Assembly (NCBI GenBank): GCA_963717705.1
Contig: CAVQWT010000002.1
Coordinates: forward strand, 682,001-746,000
Length of the DNA: 64,000 bases
DNA from: CAVQWT01 sp963717705
GTDB lineage: Bacteria; Pseudomonadota; Gammaproteobacteria; Burkholderiales; Casimicrobiaceae
Direction: 5' to 3'
Positions 29,415 through 37,491 of this stretch are shown here, piece after piece; positions within the stretch are counted from its first letter, which is position 1, and each line of letters starts with the position of its first letter. Under the pieces are notes generated by a model. The model was not told the DNA's origin, did not search any database, and saw only the letters and a list, made by a program, of their open reading frames with translations. Made by a program: the position numbers and the translations under genes.

Positions 29415-30208
29415 GCTGGGATCCGGTCCAGTACCTGCGCTTCGAGGGCGAACGGCTGCGGCCGGCGCAGGACCTCCTGGCGCGCGTGCCGGTCGCCGAC
29501 GCAACCGCGGTGGCGGACCTGGGTTGCGGCGCCGGCAACGTCGCCCGCGTGCTCGCCGACCGCTGGCCGTCGGCGCGCATCGTCGGCGTCGACAGCTCGC
29601 GCGAGATGCTGGCTGCGGCGCGGACCGCGACGGCCGGTTCCCCGCGCTTCGAGTTTCGCGAGGCCGACCTCGCCGCCTGGGCCGCGCCGGCGAACGAACG
29701 CTTCGACGTCGTGTTCAGCAACGCGCTGCTGCACTGGCTCGACGATCACGGCACGGTGCTCGCGCGCTGGTGCGCGGCACTCGCACCGGGCGGGGCACTG
29801 GCGGTGCAGGCGCCCGACAACTTCGCCGCGCCTTCGCACATGGAGCTGTTCGCGCTCGCCCGCTCGCCGCACTGGCGCGAGCGGCTCGAGGTGCGCGTGC
29901 GCGCGGCGCCGATGGCGGCACTCGACGCGTACCAGGAGTGGCTGGCGCCGCATGCCGCGCGCGTCGACGTCTGGTCGACGACCTACCTGCATGTGCTTGG
30001 CCCCGCCGCCGGCGGCGAGCATCCGGTCGTCGCGTGGACGAAGGGCACGACGCTGACGCCCTTTCTCGCCGCGCTTGACGCCTCCGCGCGCGCGGAATTC
30101 CTGGCCGATTACGGCGCCGCGATGCGCCGCGCCTACCCGCCGCGGGGCGACGGCAGCGTGTGCTTTCCTTTCAAGCGGGTGTTCATGGTCGCCGTGCGGG
30201 GCGGCTAG
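29411..30208 (+). CDS. tam: Trans-aconitate 2-methyltransferase-like SAM methyltransferase
   Basis: 265 residues. SAM-binding motif I is VADLGCGAGNVARVLADRW near residue 37, with the motif II acidic SS residue in VGVDSSREMLAAA. DVVFSNALLHWLDDH, the QAPDNFAAPSH loop and the ending GSVCFPFKRVFMVA are typical of Tam. The enzyme methylates trans-aconitate, a spontaneous by-product of the citrate cycle. A citrate-cycle-related acid transporter upstream makes the link attractive but not proven. The start overlaps the leader mini-ORF at 29376 (ATGA), with GGAGG just upstream. Confidence 0.85.
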   Translation: MSWDPVQYLRFEGERLRPAQDLLARVPVADATAVADLGCGAGNVARVLADRWPSARIVGVDSSREMLAAARTATAGSPRFEFREADLAAWAAPANERFDVVFSNALLHWLDDHGTVLARWCAALAPGGALAVQAPDNFAAPSHMELFALARSPHWRERLEVRVRAAPMAALDAYQEWLAPHAARVDVWSTTYLHVLGPAAGGEHPVVAWTKGTTLTPFLAALDASARAEFLADYGAAMRRAYPPRGDGSVCFPFKRVFMVAVRGG

Positions 30209-30529
30209 CCGTTCGTCGCCTCGCGCCCCGCGCGCGCGGGACGTGCCGTTGCGAGATTCGGTTACGGAATGCGGTTGCGTCGGGTCGTTGCGTCAGGCCA
30301 TTGCGACAGACTCTAACGGCAGGGAGCTGCCGCGCGGGCCTGCGATGGCCTGCAGCAGCACCGCGGACGCGACATACCGTCGCACCAGGGGGTTCGCACG
30401 CGGTCGCCGCACGATTGGTCAGGCCACCTGTCCACACATTCCGGCCTTACGACGGGGTCGCGCTGCATGGTAGATTGTGAAGCTCACGCCGCGTCAGACG
30501 GCACACCCTGCCACTGCCCACTTCCCATC
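30209..30529. other. Intergenic region with three 13-bp imperfect direct repeats upstream of pckG
   Basis: 321 bp without a convincing gene. From 30274 three consecutive 13-bp units begin GTTGCGTC, GTTGCGTC and ATTGCGAC (30274-30286, 30287-30299, 30300-30312), with a further GTTGCG at 30248. Such phased repeats could be an operator for control of pckG. No clear promoter elements could be assigned with confidence. Confidence 0.35.
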
Positions 30530-32380
30530 ATGAACCAGCCAGAAACGCTTGCCACGCTCGCCGCGTCCGTCGCCGCGCCGTCGTATGTCCGCCATCCCAA
30601 GCTGCTGGCGTGGGTCCGCGAGATCGCGGCGCTCACGCAGCCCGAGCGCATCGTCTGGTGCGACGGCAGCGATGCCGAGTACGAGCGCCTGTGCGCGGAG
30701 ATGGTCGCCGCGGGCACGATGAAGAAGCTCAACCCGGAGTTGCGCCCCAACAGCTACCTCGCCTGCTCGGATCCGACCGACGTCGCTCGCGTCGAGGACC
30801 GCACCTTCATCTGCAGCGAGCGTCTCGCCGACGCCGGTCCGACCAACAACTGGGTCGAGCCGCGCGACATGCGCCGCACGCTGAACGGGTTGTTCGAAGG
30901 CGCGATGCGCGGGCGGACGATGTACGTGGTGCCGTTCTCCATGGGGCCGCTGGGCAGCCCGATCGCGCACATCGGCATCGAGGTCTCCGACAGCCCGTAC
31001 GTCGTCGTCAACATGAAGCTGATGACGAGGATGGGCCGCGGCGTGTTCGACGTGCTCGGCGACGACGGCCCGTTCGTGCCCTGCGTGCATTCGGTCGGCA
31101 TGCCGCTGCTCGCCGGCCAGCGCGACGTGCCGTGGCCGTGCAACCGCGAGCACAAGTACATCGTCCATTTTCCCGAGACGCGCGAGATCTGGTCGTTCGG
31201 TTCGGGGTACGGCGGCAACGCGCTGCTGGGCAAGAAGTGCTTCGCGCTGCGCATCGCGTCGGTGATGGGACACGAGCAGGGCTGGCTCGCCGAGCACATG
31301 CTGATCCTCGGCGTGACCGCGCCGAACGGCGAGAAGTCGTACGTCGCCGCTGCGTTCCCCAGCGCCTGCGGCAAGACCAACTTCGCGATGCTGATCCCGC
31401 CGGCCGGCCTCGAAGGCTGGAAGATCACGACCGTCGGCGACGACATCGCCTGGATCAAGCCCGGACCCGACAACCGGTTCCGCGCGATCAACCCCGAAGC
31501 CGGCTTCTTCGGCGTCGCCCCCGGGACGTCGTACGAGTCCAATCCGAACGCAATGGACACGCTGAAGGCCAACGTGATTTTCACCAACGTTGCGCTGACC
31601 GACGACGGCGACGTGTGGTGGGAAGGCATGACCAAGTCGGCGCCCGCTCACCTGATCGACTGGCAGGGCAAGGACTGGACGCCCGAGGACGGCAAGGCGG
31701 GCCGCAAGGCGGCGCATCCGAACTCCCGCTTCACGGTGTCGGCCTCGCAGTGCCCGTCGCTGGACCCCGCGTGGGACGATCCGGCGGGCGTGCCGATCTC
31801 GGCGTTCATCTTCGGCGCGCGCCGCTCCGACACCGTGCCGCTGGTCTGCGAGGCGCGGTCGTGGGAGGAGGGCGTCTACAAGGCGGCGACGATGGGATCG
31901 GAGACGACGGCGGCTGCCGCCGGCGCCGTGGGCGAAGTGCGGCGCGACCCGTTCGCGATGCTCCCGTTCTGCGGCTACCACGTCGGCGACTACTTCCGGC
32001 ACTGGCTCGCGATGTCCGACGCCGTGCTGCACGATCCCAAGATCTTCAGCGTCAACTGGTTCCGCAAGGACGCCGAGGGCCGCTTCGTCTGGCCGGGCTT
32101 CGGCCAGAACATGCGCGTGCTGAAGTGGATCGTCGAGCGCTGCCAGGGCCGCGCGGGCGCGGTCGAGACCCCGCTGGGACTGGTGCCTTCGTATGCCGAC
32201 CTCACCTGGACCGGCGTCGACTTTTCCGCCGAGCGCTTCGCGTCGGTCATGCAGATGGACCCGACGCAATGGCGCCGGGAACTCGCCGAGCACGACGCAC
32301 TGTTCAGCAAAGTCGGTGACACGCTGCCAGATGCGCTGGCGGAAGAGCGGGCGAAGCTGGTGCAGCGCCTCGGCGTGTAA
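30530..32380 (+). CDS. pckG: Phosphoenolpyruvate carboxykinase (GTP)
   Basis: Converts oxaloacetate and GTP to PEP, CO2 and GDP in gluconeogenesis. 616 residues, the normal length for the GTP form. Conserved elements are MGPLGSPIAHIGIEVSDS, the kinase loop AAFPSACGKTNFAML near residue 280, VGDDIAWI, NPEAGFFGVAPGTS and FIFGARRSDTVPLV. Start ATG 30530 (MNQPETLA) is chosen because the 21 codons upstream are not conserved. It is followed by a strong terminator, so it ends its transcript. Confidence 0.97.
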   Translation: MNQPETLATLAASVAAPSYVRHPKLLAWVREIAALTQPERIVWCDGSDAEYERLCAEMVAAGTMKKLNPELRPNSYLACSDPTDVARVEDRTFICSERLADAGPTNNWVEPRDMRRTLNGLFEGAMRGRTMYVVPFSMGPLGSPIAHIGIEVSDSPYVVVNMKLMTRMGRGVFDVLGDDGPFVPCVHSVGMPLLAGQRDVPWPCNREHKYIVHFPETREIWSFGSGYGGNALLGKKCFALRIASVMGHEQGWLAEHMLILGVTAPNGEKSYVAAAFPSACGKTNFAMLIPPAGLEGWKITTVGDDIAWIKPGPDNRFRAINPEAGFFGVAPGTSYESNPNAMDTLKANVIFTNVALTDDGDVWWEGMTKSAPAHLIDWQGKDWTPEDGKAGRKAAHPNSRFTVSASQCPSLDPAWDDPAGVPISAFIFGARRSDTVPLVCEARSWEEGVYKAATMGSETTAAAAGAVGEVRRDPFAMLPFCGYHVGDYFRHWLAMSDAVLHDPKIFSVNWFRKDAEGRFVWPGFGQNMRVLKWIVERCQGRAGAVETPLGLVPSYADLTWTGVDFSAERFASVMQMDPTQWRRELAEHDALFSKVGDTLPDALAEERAKLVQRLGV

Positions 32381-32410
32381 GCGCCCACACCGGTGGGTGC
32401 CGGGACCTCG

Positions 32411-32445
32411 AGGGCTGTGATCAGTTGATCACAGCCCTTTGTTTT
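32411..32445 (+). terminator. Rho-independent terminator after pckG
   Basis: A near-perfect dyad with a 13-bp arm (32411-32423 paired with 32426-32438) is followed by TTGTTTT. It lies 30 bp after the pckG stop. A second weaker hairpin can form with AGGGCT at 32448. Confidence 0.88.
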
Positions 32446-32480
32446 ATAGGGCTGTTTTGTAACTGAGAATCTGGAATTGC

Positions 32481-33380
32481 TCAGCCGGCATCCGCCAGCT
32501 GCGCCTCGACTTCGGCACGGCTCGGTGCGCCCGCCCGGCCGCCGAAGCGTGTGCACTTCAGCGCTGCTGCGGTGTTGGCGAACCGGGCGGCGGCCGCGAC
32601 CGGGCGGCCTTCCCCCAGCATCAAGGTGAAGGCCCCGTGCCACACGTCCCCGGCCGCGAGGGTATCGACGGCGTGCACTTCCGGGGCCGGCTCGCGACGC
32701 TCACGCCCTGCCTCGAGCCAAAGGAAGCCGTCCGGGCCGAGCGTCACGCCAACCGATGCCGTGGTCCCGGCGGCGACATGGCGCAGCGCCATGCCGACGG
32801 ACCCTTCGCCGGCCAAGCGGGCGAGGCCCGGTTCCGAGAACGCCGCAAAGCTCGCGCGCCGGGTCAGGTCGGCAAGGGCTTCGACCGGGCCGACGTCACC
32901 ATCGAGCACCGCCGGTCGGCCGGCCGCGCGCGCGGCGTCGAGCACCGCGGCCGCACCTTGCGGCCAGCGGACGTCGGCGAGCACCGCGGCGAATCCGGCG
33001 ATCTGCGCGAGCGGCAACCATCCCGGATCGGGGTCGAGCCGCGGATCGTTGTACGCGCAGACCAGCCGCTCCCCGGCCGTATCGATCAGGATGGCGGCGG
33101 AGGGCGACACGCAATTCGGCAGCCGCCGTACGCCGGAGACGTCGACGCCCTCCCTGGCGAGGTCGGCGACGATCCGGTCGCCCAGCGAGTCATCGCCAAC
33201 CCGCCCCCAGTAGTGCGCGCGACCGCCAAGCCGGGCGACGCCCACGCTGGCGTTGGCCGCCATGCCCCCCCCGGATTCCAGGAAGTCGGTCGCGAGCACT
33301 TTGGTCGGGGTGGGGGGAATGGCGGGCACGCGATAGATGGCGTCGAGGGCTGACATGCCGAGGCAGAGGATGCGGGTCAT
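32481..33380 (-). CDS. PfkB-family sugar kinase
   Basis: 299 residues from ATG 33380 (MTRILCLGMSALDAIYRV). An upstream start would add low-complexity sequence. The ribokinase-fold signature 1 is ESGGGMAANASVGVARLGG with GRVGDDSLGDRI. The C-terminal signature 2 is VDTLAAGDVWHGAFTLML, containing the catalytic Asp in AGD. It phosphorylates a sugar or nucleoside-like alcohol with ATP; the substrate is not evident. It is convergent with pckG and divergent from the TSUP permease. Confidence 0.88.
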   Translation of the reverse strand: MTRILCLGMSALDAIYRVPAIPPTPTKVLATDFLESGGGMAANASVGVARLGGRAHYWGRVGDDSLGDRIVADLAREGVDVSGVRRLPNCVSPSAAILIDTAGERLVCAYNDPRLDPDPGWLPLAQIAGFAAVLADVRWPQGAAAVLDAARAAGRPAVLDGDVGPVEALADLTRRASFAAFSEPGLARLAGEGSVGMALRHVAAGTTASVGVTLGPDGFLWLEAGRERREPAPEVHAVDTLAAGDVWHGAFTLMLGEGRPVAAAARFANTAAALKCTRFGGRAGAPSRAEVEAQLADAG

Positions 33381-33533
33381 GGCGCGGGTCGGGGGCGGGC
33401 GGGCGGGTTGGGGGGGCGAGGTGGCGGCCATTGCGGGCGCGGAACGAGTGGCGGCCGCGGCGACTGGCGGGAGCACCGCCGGTCCGGGGCGGCGCCCGTC
33501 ACGGACATTCTACGCGGCACCGGCCCGGGCGAC

Positions 33534-33547
33534 GTTCCACGTGGAAC
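33534..33547. promoter_or_regulatory. parS-like ParB binding site 1
   Basis: GTTCCACGTGGAAC is a perfect 14-bp palindrome matching the core of the conserved bacterial parS. It lies about 4 kb from parAB, in the gap before the TSUP gene. Confidence 0.8.
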
Positions 33548-33560
33548 CCGGACGCCTGCT

Positions 33561-33575
33561 TGTTCCACGTGAAAC
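33561..33575. promoter_or_regulatory. parS-like ParB binding site 2
   Basis: TGTTCCACGTGAAAC is one change from perfect dyad symmetry and lies 13 bp from site 1. Two closely spaced sites may help load ParB. Confidence 0.75.
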
Positions 33576-33618
33576 CTGCCCGCCGCCGCTTGCCGTAAAA
33601 TGCGGTCCTGCGCCGGCC

Positions 33619-34413
33619 ATGCTGCCGGCGCATTTCATTTTCGGGCCCATGGACCTCCTGCTCCTCGCCGCATTCGCTTTCGTCGCCGGCTTCGTCGATG
33701 CCGTCGTCGGTGGCGGTGGCCTGATCCAGGTGCCCGCGTTGTTCGCCATGTACCCACAAGCGGCGCCGGGGATGCTTCTGGGCACCAACAAGCTATCGTC
33801 GATCGCCGGGACGGCGGTGTCGGCGCTTCGCTACGCCCGCCGGGTGAGACTCGATCCGCGGGTGCTCGGGCCGGCGGTCCTGGGCGCGGCGCTGTTCTCG
33901 CCGGCCGGCGCCCGCGTCGTGACATGGCTGCCGCGGGAGGCCGTGCGGCCACTGGTGCTGGCGTTGCTGATCGTCGTCGCCATCCACACGTTCCGGCGCA
34001 AGGACTTCGGCAATGTGCACGCGCCACGCCTTGCCCCCCGCTGGGAGCCGTGGGCCGGCTTTGCGGCCGGTGCGGTCCTCGGCTTCTACGACGGCCTCTT
34101 TGGTCCCGGTACAGGCGCCTTCCTGATATTCGTGTTCGTCCGGGTGTTCGGGTGGGAGATGCTGACCGCGTCCGCGTCGGCCAAGGTGGTCAACGTCGGC
34201 ACCAACGCCACGGCCCTGGTGTATTTCGCGGCGACCGGCCAGGTGCTGTGGCTGGCAGGGGCGCTGATGGCTGCCGCCAATATCGCCGGCGGGGTGCTGG
34301 GGACGGGGGTCGCGCTGGCGCGTGGCGCGGGATTCGTCCGGGTCGTTTTTCTGGTCCTGGTCACGGCGTTGATCGGCAAGCTCGGGTGGGATGTCGTCGT
34401 GGCCGCGCTCTGA
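33619..34413 (+). CDS. TSUP-family (TauE/SafE) membrane permease
   Basis: 264 residues from ATG 33619; ATG 33649 (MDLLLLAAF) is an equally good start. The family hallmark GFVDAVVGGGGLIQVPALF occurs at the N-terminus. A second conserved block is GFYDGLFGPGTGAFLIF, then SASAKVVNVGTNATAL. About eight transmembrane helices are predicted. TSUP proteins export or import sulfur-containing or organic anions; specificity is unknown. The gene is bracketed by parS-like sites on both sides. Confidence 0.87.
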   Translation: MLPAHFIFGPMDLLLLAAFAFVAGFVDAVVGGGGLIQVPALFAMYPQAAPGMLLGTNKLSSIAGTAVSALRYARRVRLDPRVLGPAVLGAALFSPAGARVVTWLPREAVRPLVLALLIVVAIHTFRRKDFGNVHAPRLAPRWEPWAGFAAGAVLGFYDGLFGPGTGAFLIFVFVRVFGWEMLTASASAKVVNVGTNATALVYFAATGQVLWLAGALMAAANIAGGVLGTGVALARGAGFVRVVFLVLVTALIGKLGWDVVVAAL

Positions 34414-34435
34414 CACCGGCGGAAACGCGGCGGCC

Positions 34436-34449
34436 GTTCCACGTGGAAC
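34436..34449. promoter_or_regulatory. parS-like ParB binding site 3
   Basis: A second perfect GTTCCACGTGGAAC palindrome, 130 bp upstream of mnmG and about 3 kb from parAB. Confidence 0.8.
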
Positions 34450-34492
34450 GTCGCTGCCGGCATGGTCACCCGGGATCGGCCGCATGGCGGAG

Positions 34493-34521
34493 ATGACTCG
34501 CACGGCCGCGTACATTAGAAT
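34493..34521 (+). promoter_or_regulatory. Candidate promoter for mnmG-rsmG-parA-parB
   Basis: ATGACT (34493-34498) and TAGAAT (34516-34521) are separated by 17 bp. They lie about 60 bp upstream of the mnmG ATG and just downstream of parS site 3. Confidence 0.45.
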
Positions 34522-34579
34522 GCGCCCTCTGCCGGGCCGGAAACACAGCCCGGGCTAACGAGAAAACACGTTAAAAATC

Positions 34580-36625
34580 ATGCAGTTTCCGTCGCTCTTT
34601 GATGTCATCGTCGTCGGTGGCGGCCACGCCGGCACCGAGGCGGCGCTCGCCAGCGCGCGGATGGGTCGGCGCACGCTGCTGCTCACGCACAACATCGAGA
34701 CGCTCGGGCAGATGTCGTGCAATCCCTCGATCGGGGGCATCGGCAAGGGCCACCTGGTGAAGGAGGTCGACGCGCTGGGCGGCGCAATGGCGCTCGCCAC
34801 CGACGAATCGGGGATCCAGTTCCGGGTCCTCAATTCCAGCAAGGGGCCGGCGGTGCGGGCGACGCGCGCGCAGGCTGACCGCATACTGTACAAGGCGGCG
34901 ATTCGCCATCGCCTCGAGAACCAGCCGAACCTCACGCTGTTCCAGCAGGCCGTCGACGACCTGACCCTCGACGGCGATGGCGCTGGGGCGCGCGTGACCG
35001 GCGTGGTCACGCAGATCGGGCTGCGCTTCGATGCCGCCGCGGTGGTGCTGACGACCGGTACGTTCCTGTCGGGCCTGATCCACATCGGGCTGAAGAATTA
35101 CGAGGCGGGGCGGGCCGGCGATCCGCCGGCGAAGACGCTGGGCGCGCGGCTGCGCGAGCTCGCGCTGCCCGCCGGCCGGCTCAAGACCGGCACGCCGCCG
35201 CGACTCGACGGCCGCACGATCGACTTCTCGGTGCTCGACGTCCAGCCGGGCGACGAACCGGCGCCGGTGTTCTCGTTCATGGGCTCCCGCGACCGGCACC
35301 CGGAGCAGCGCCCGTGCTGGGTCACGCATACGAATGCACGGACGCACGAAATCATTCGCGGCGGCCTCGACCGCTCGCCGCTGTTCACCGGCGTCATCGA
35401 GGGCGTCGGGCCGCGTTACTGCCCGTCGATCGAGGACAAGGTCGTCCGCTTTGCCGACCGCGATGCGCACCAGATCTATCTCGAACCCGAGGGACTCGCC
35501 ACCAACGAGATCTACCCGAACGGCATCTCGACGTCGCTGCCCTTCGACGTGCAGCTCGCCCTGGTGCGATCGATGCGGGGATGCGCGAACGCGCACATCC
35601 TGCGGCCGGGCTACTCGATCGAGTACGACTACTTCGACCCGCGCGCGCTCAAGCCGACGCTGGAAACCAAGGCGATCGCGGGGCTGTTCTTCGCCGGCCA
35701 GATCAACGGCACGACGGGCTACGAGGAAGCCGCGGCGCAGGGGCTGCTGGCGGGGCTCAACGCCGCGCGTCACACCGCCGGCGACGAAGGCTGGAGCCCG
35801 CGCCGCGACGAGGCCTACCTCGGCGTGCTGGTCGACGATCTCGTCACGCGCGGCGTCAGCGAGCCGTACCGGATGTTCACCTCCCGCGCCGAGTACCGGC
35901 TGCAGCTGCGCGAGGACAACGCCGACCTGCGGCTGACCGAGCACGGCCGGCGCCTGGGCCTCGTCGACGATGCGCGTTGGAACGCCTTCTGCATCAAGCG
36001 CGACGCCGTCGCGCGCGAGCTCGAACGGCTGAAGTCGACGTACGTCAATCCTGCGGTCGTCGCCGCGCACGACGCGCTGCGCGTGCTCGGGCAGCCGATC
36101 GAGCGCGAGTATCCGCTGGTCGATCTGCTGCGCCGGCCGAACGTCGGCTACGCGAGCCTGATGTCGCTGCCGGCGGCGGGGCCCGGCGTCGCTGACGCGA
36201 TCGTCGCCGAGCAGGTCGAGACCGCGACCAAGTACGAGGGCTACATCGATCGCCAGCGCGACGAGATCGCGCGGCATCGCGGCCAGGAGGAACAGCGTCT
36301 GCCCCTCGACTTCGACTACCGTGCCGTGCGGGGCCTGTCGAACGAGGTCCAGCAGAAGCTCAACCAGCACAAGCCGGCGACGCTGGGCCAGGCCGGACGC
36401 ATTTCCGGCGTGACGCCGGCGGCGGTCGCGCTGCTGCTCGTCCACCTGAAGCGCGGATTCGCGCCGGGCGCGCCGACATCCGCAGCCGCCGCCGAGGCGG
36501 CGGGGCGGGGGCGCACGACGCGGACGGCTCGCCGCCCCGTGCCGCGGATTCCATTCCGCGCAAGTCGGCATGAGCCCGACGGGCCGTCCCGAGGGCGAAT
36601 ACCGGAGTGCGCAGCACGAAGGTAG
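34580..36625 (+). CDS. mnmG: tRNA uridine-5-carboxymethylaminomethyl modification enzyme MnmG
   Basis: FAD-dependent partner of MnmE in U34 tRNA modification. 681 residues. FAD motif VIVVGGGHAGTEAALASARMG is at the N-terminus, followed by QMSCNPSIGGIGKGHL and later INGTTGYEEAAAQGL. The conserved core ends near VTPAAVALLLVHLKRGFA. About 50 extra residues of low-complexity basic sequence follow. They read into the first 60-bp repeat and end at a TAG inside it, so the normal C-terminus appears to be extended by the repeat. It is the first gene of the mnmG-rsmG-parA-parB set. Confidence 0.96.
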   Translation: MQFPSLFDVIVVGGGHAGTEAALASARMGRRTLLLTHNIETLGQMSCNPSIGGIGKGHLVKEVDALGGAMALATDESGIQFRVLNSSKGPAVRATRAQADRILYKAAIRHRLENQPNLTLFQQAVDDLTLDGDGAGARVTGVVTQIGLRFDAAAVVLTTGTFLSGLIHIGLKNYEAGRAGDPPAKTLGARLRELALPAGRLKTGTPPRLDGRTIDFSVLDVQPGDEPAPVFSFMGSRDRHPEQRPCWVTHTNARTHEIIRGGLDRSPLFTGVIEGVGPRYCPSIEDKVVRFADRDAHQIYLEPEGLATNEIYPNGISTSLPFDVQLALVRSMRGCANAHILRPGYSIEYDYFDPRALKPTLETKAIAGLFFAGQINGTTGYEEAAAQGLLAGLNAARHTAGDEGWSPRRDEAYLGVLVDDLVTRGVSEPYRMFTSRAEYRLQLREDNADLRLTEHGRRLGLVDDARWNAFCIKRDAVARELERLKSTYVNPAVVAAHDALRVLGQPIEREYPLVDLLRRPNVGYASLMSLPAAGPGVADAIVAEQVETATKYEGYIDRQRDEIARHRGQEEQRLPLDFDYRAVRGLSNEVQQKLNQHKPATLGQAGRISGVTPAAVALLLVHLKRGFAPGAPTSAAAAEAAGRGRTTRTARRPVPRIPFRASRHEPDGPSRGRIPECAARR

Positions 36626-36749
36626 CCCCGTGAGCCCGCCGGGCCGTCCCGAGGGCGAATACCGGAGTGCGCAGCACGAAGGTAGCCCCGTGAGCCCGCC
36701 GGGCCGTCCCGAGGGCGAATACCGGAGTGCGCCGCACGAAGGTAGCCCA
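36570..36749 (+). repeat. Three 60-bp tandem repeats carrying a ribosome site and start codon
   Basis: Three units of exactly 60 bp (36570, 36630, 36690), nearly identical. Each ends with GAAGGTAGCCC, then GTG one unit later: AAGG is a Shine-Dalgarno sequence 7-8 nt before a GTG at 36630, 36690 and 36750. In the rsmG frame each unit encodes a 20-residue peptide containing GRPEGEYRSAQHEGSP, with no stop. In another frame, VRSTKVA followed by P or Q and a stop overlaps the GTG. The mnmG stop codon lies inside unit 1. Confidence 0.92.
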
Positions 36750-37391
36750 GTGAACGCGCTCACCGATCTCGAAGACGGGCTCGCACGCCTGCAGTCCGCG
36801 GGCGCCGGACTGCCGGAGGGGCTGGCGCCGAAACTCGATGCGTATCTCGCGCTGCTGGCGAAGTGGAACCGCACGTACAACCTGACCGCGATCCGCGAAC
36901 CGGAGCGCATGGTCACGCACCACGCGCTCGACTCCCTCGCGGTGCTGCCACACCTGCCGGCGCGCGCGGCGCTGCGCCTGCTCGACGTGGGAACCGGCGG
37001 CGGCGTGCCGGGCATCCCGCTGGCGCTCGCGCGGCCGGGCTGGCGCGTGGTGCTGCTCGACAGCAATCACAAGAAAGGCGCGTTCCTCGCGCAGGCTGCG
37101 ATCGAGCTCGGGCTCGCCAACGTCGAGGTCGCGACGGCGCGCGTCGAGGACTACGTGCCGGCGGCGCCGTTCGACGTCGTCATCTCGCGCGCGTTCTCCG
37201 ATCTCGCCTCGTTCGCGGCCGCTGCGCTGCCGCTACTCGCCCCCGGCGGCGCGCTGGTAGCGATGAAGGGCGTCCTGCCGCACGAGGAGCTCGCGCAGCT
37301 GCCCCCCGACGTGCGCGTCGTCGCCACGCCTGCGCTGTCGGTGCCGGGCCTCGCCGCCGAGCGGCACCTCGTCATCATGGAGCGCGCATGA
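36750..37391 (+). CDS. rsmG: 16S rRNA (guanine-527-N7)-methyltransferase RsmG
   Basis: 213 residues from GTG 36750, which matches the usual family length. The SAM-binding motif is DVGTGGGVPGIP, and NRTYNLTAIREPERMVTHH is the conserved N-terminal block. ISRAFSDLASF and the final AAERHLVIMER complete the family. The same frame is open upstream through the three 60-bp repeats to ATG 36570, so up to three 20-residue repeats could be added if upstream starts are used. The stop overlaps the first parA-leader mini-ORF (ATGA). Confidence 0.94.
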   Translation: MNALTDLEDGLARLQSAGAGLPEGLAPKLDAYLALLAKWNRTYNLTAIREPERMVTHHALDSLAVLPHLPARAALRLLDVGTGGGVPGIPLALARPGWRVVLLDSNHKKGAFLAQAAIELGLANVEVATARVEDYVPAAPFDVVISRAFSDLASFAAAALPLLAPGGALVAMKGVLPHEELAQLPPDVRVVATPALSVPGLAAERHLVIMERA

Positions 37392-37491
37392 CCACCGACC
37401 GCAGGGAGCCCGCATGACCACCGACCGCAGGGAGCCCGCGTGACCACCGACCGCAGGGAGCCCGCGTGACCACCGACCGCAGGGACGCCAC
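37388..37491 (+). repeat. Four 26-bp tandem units forming a relay of overlapping mini-ORFs before parA
   Basis: Units start at 37388, 37414, 37440 and 37466. Each begins with ATG (units 1-2) or GTG (units 3-4), encodes nine codons (MTTDRREPA in unit 1) and contains AGGGA 5-7 nt before the next start. Because 26 is not a multiple of three, each mini-ORF ends in TGA that overlaps the next start as ATGA or GTGA. The first overlaps the rsmG stop and the last overlaps the parA ATG at 37492. A ribosome could be passed along all four. Confidence 0.93.

Noticed and set aside
36570..36749. Calling rsmG from ATG 36570
   Set aside because: It would add three 20-residue repeats. Family length and a good ribosome site favour GTG 36750, though use of the upstream starts cannot be excluded.
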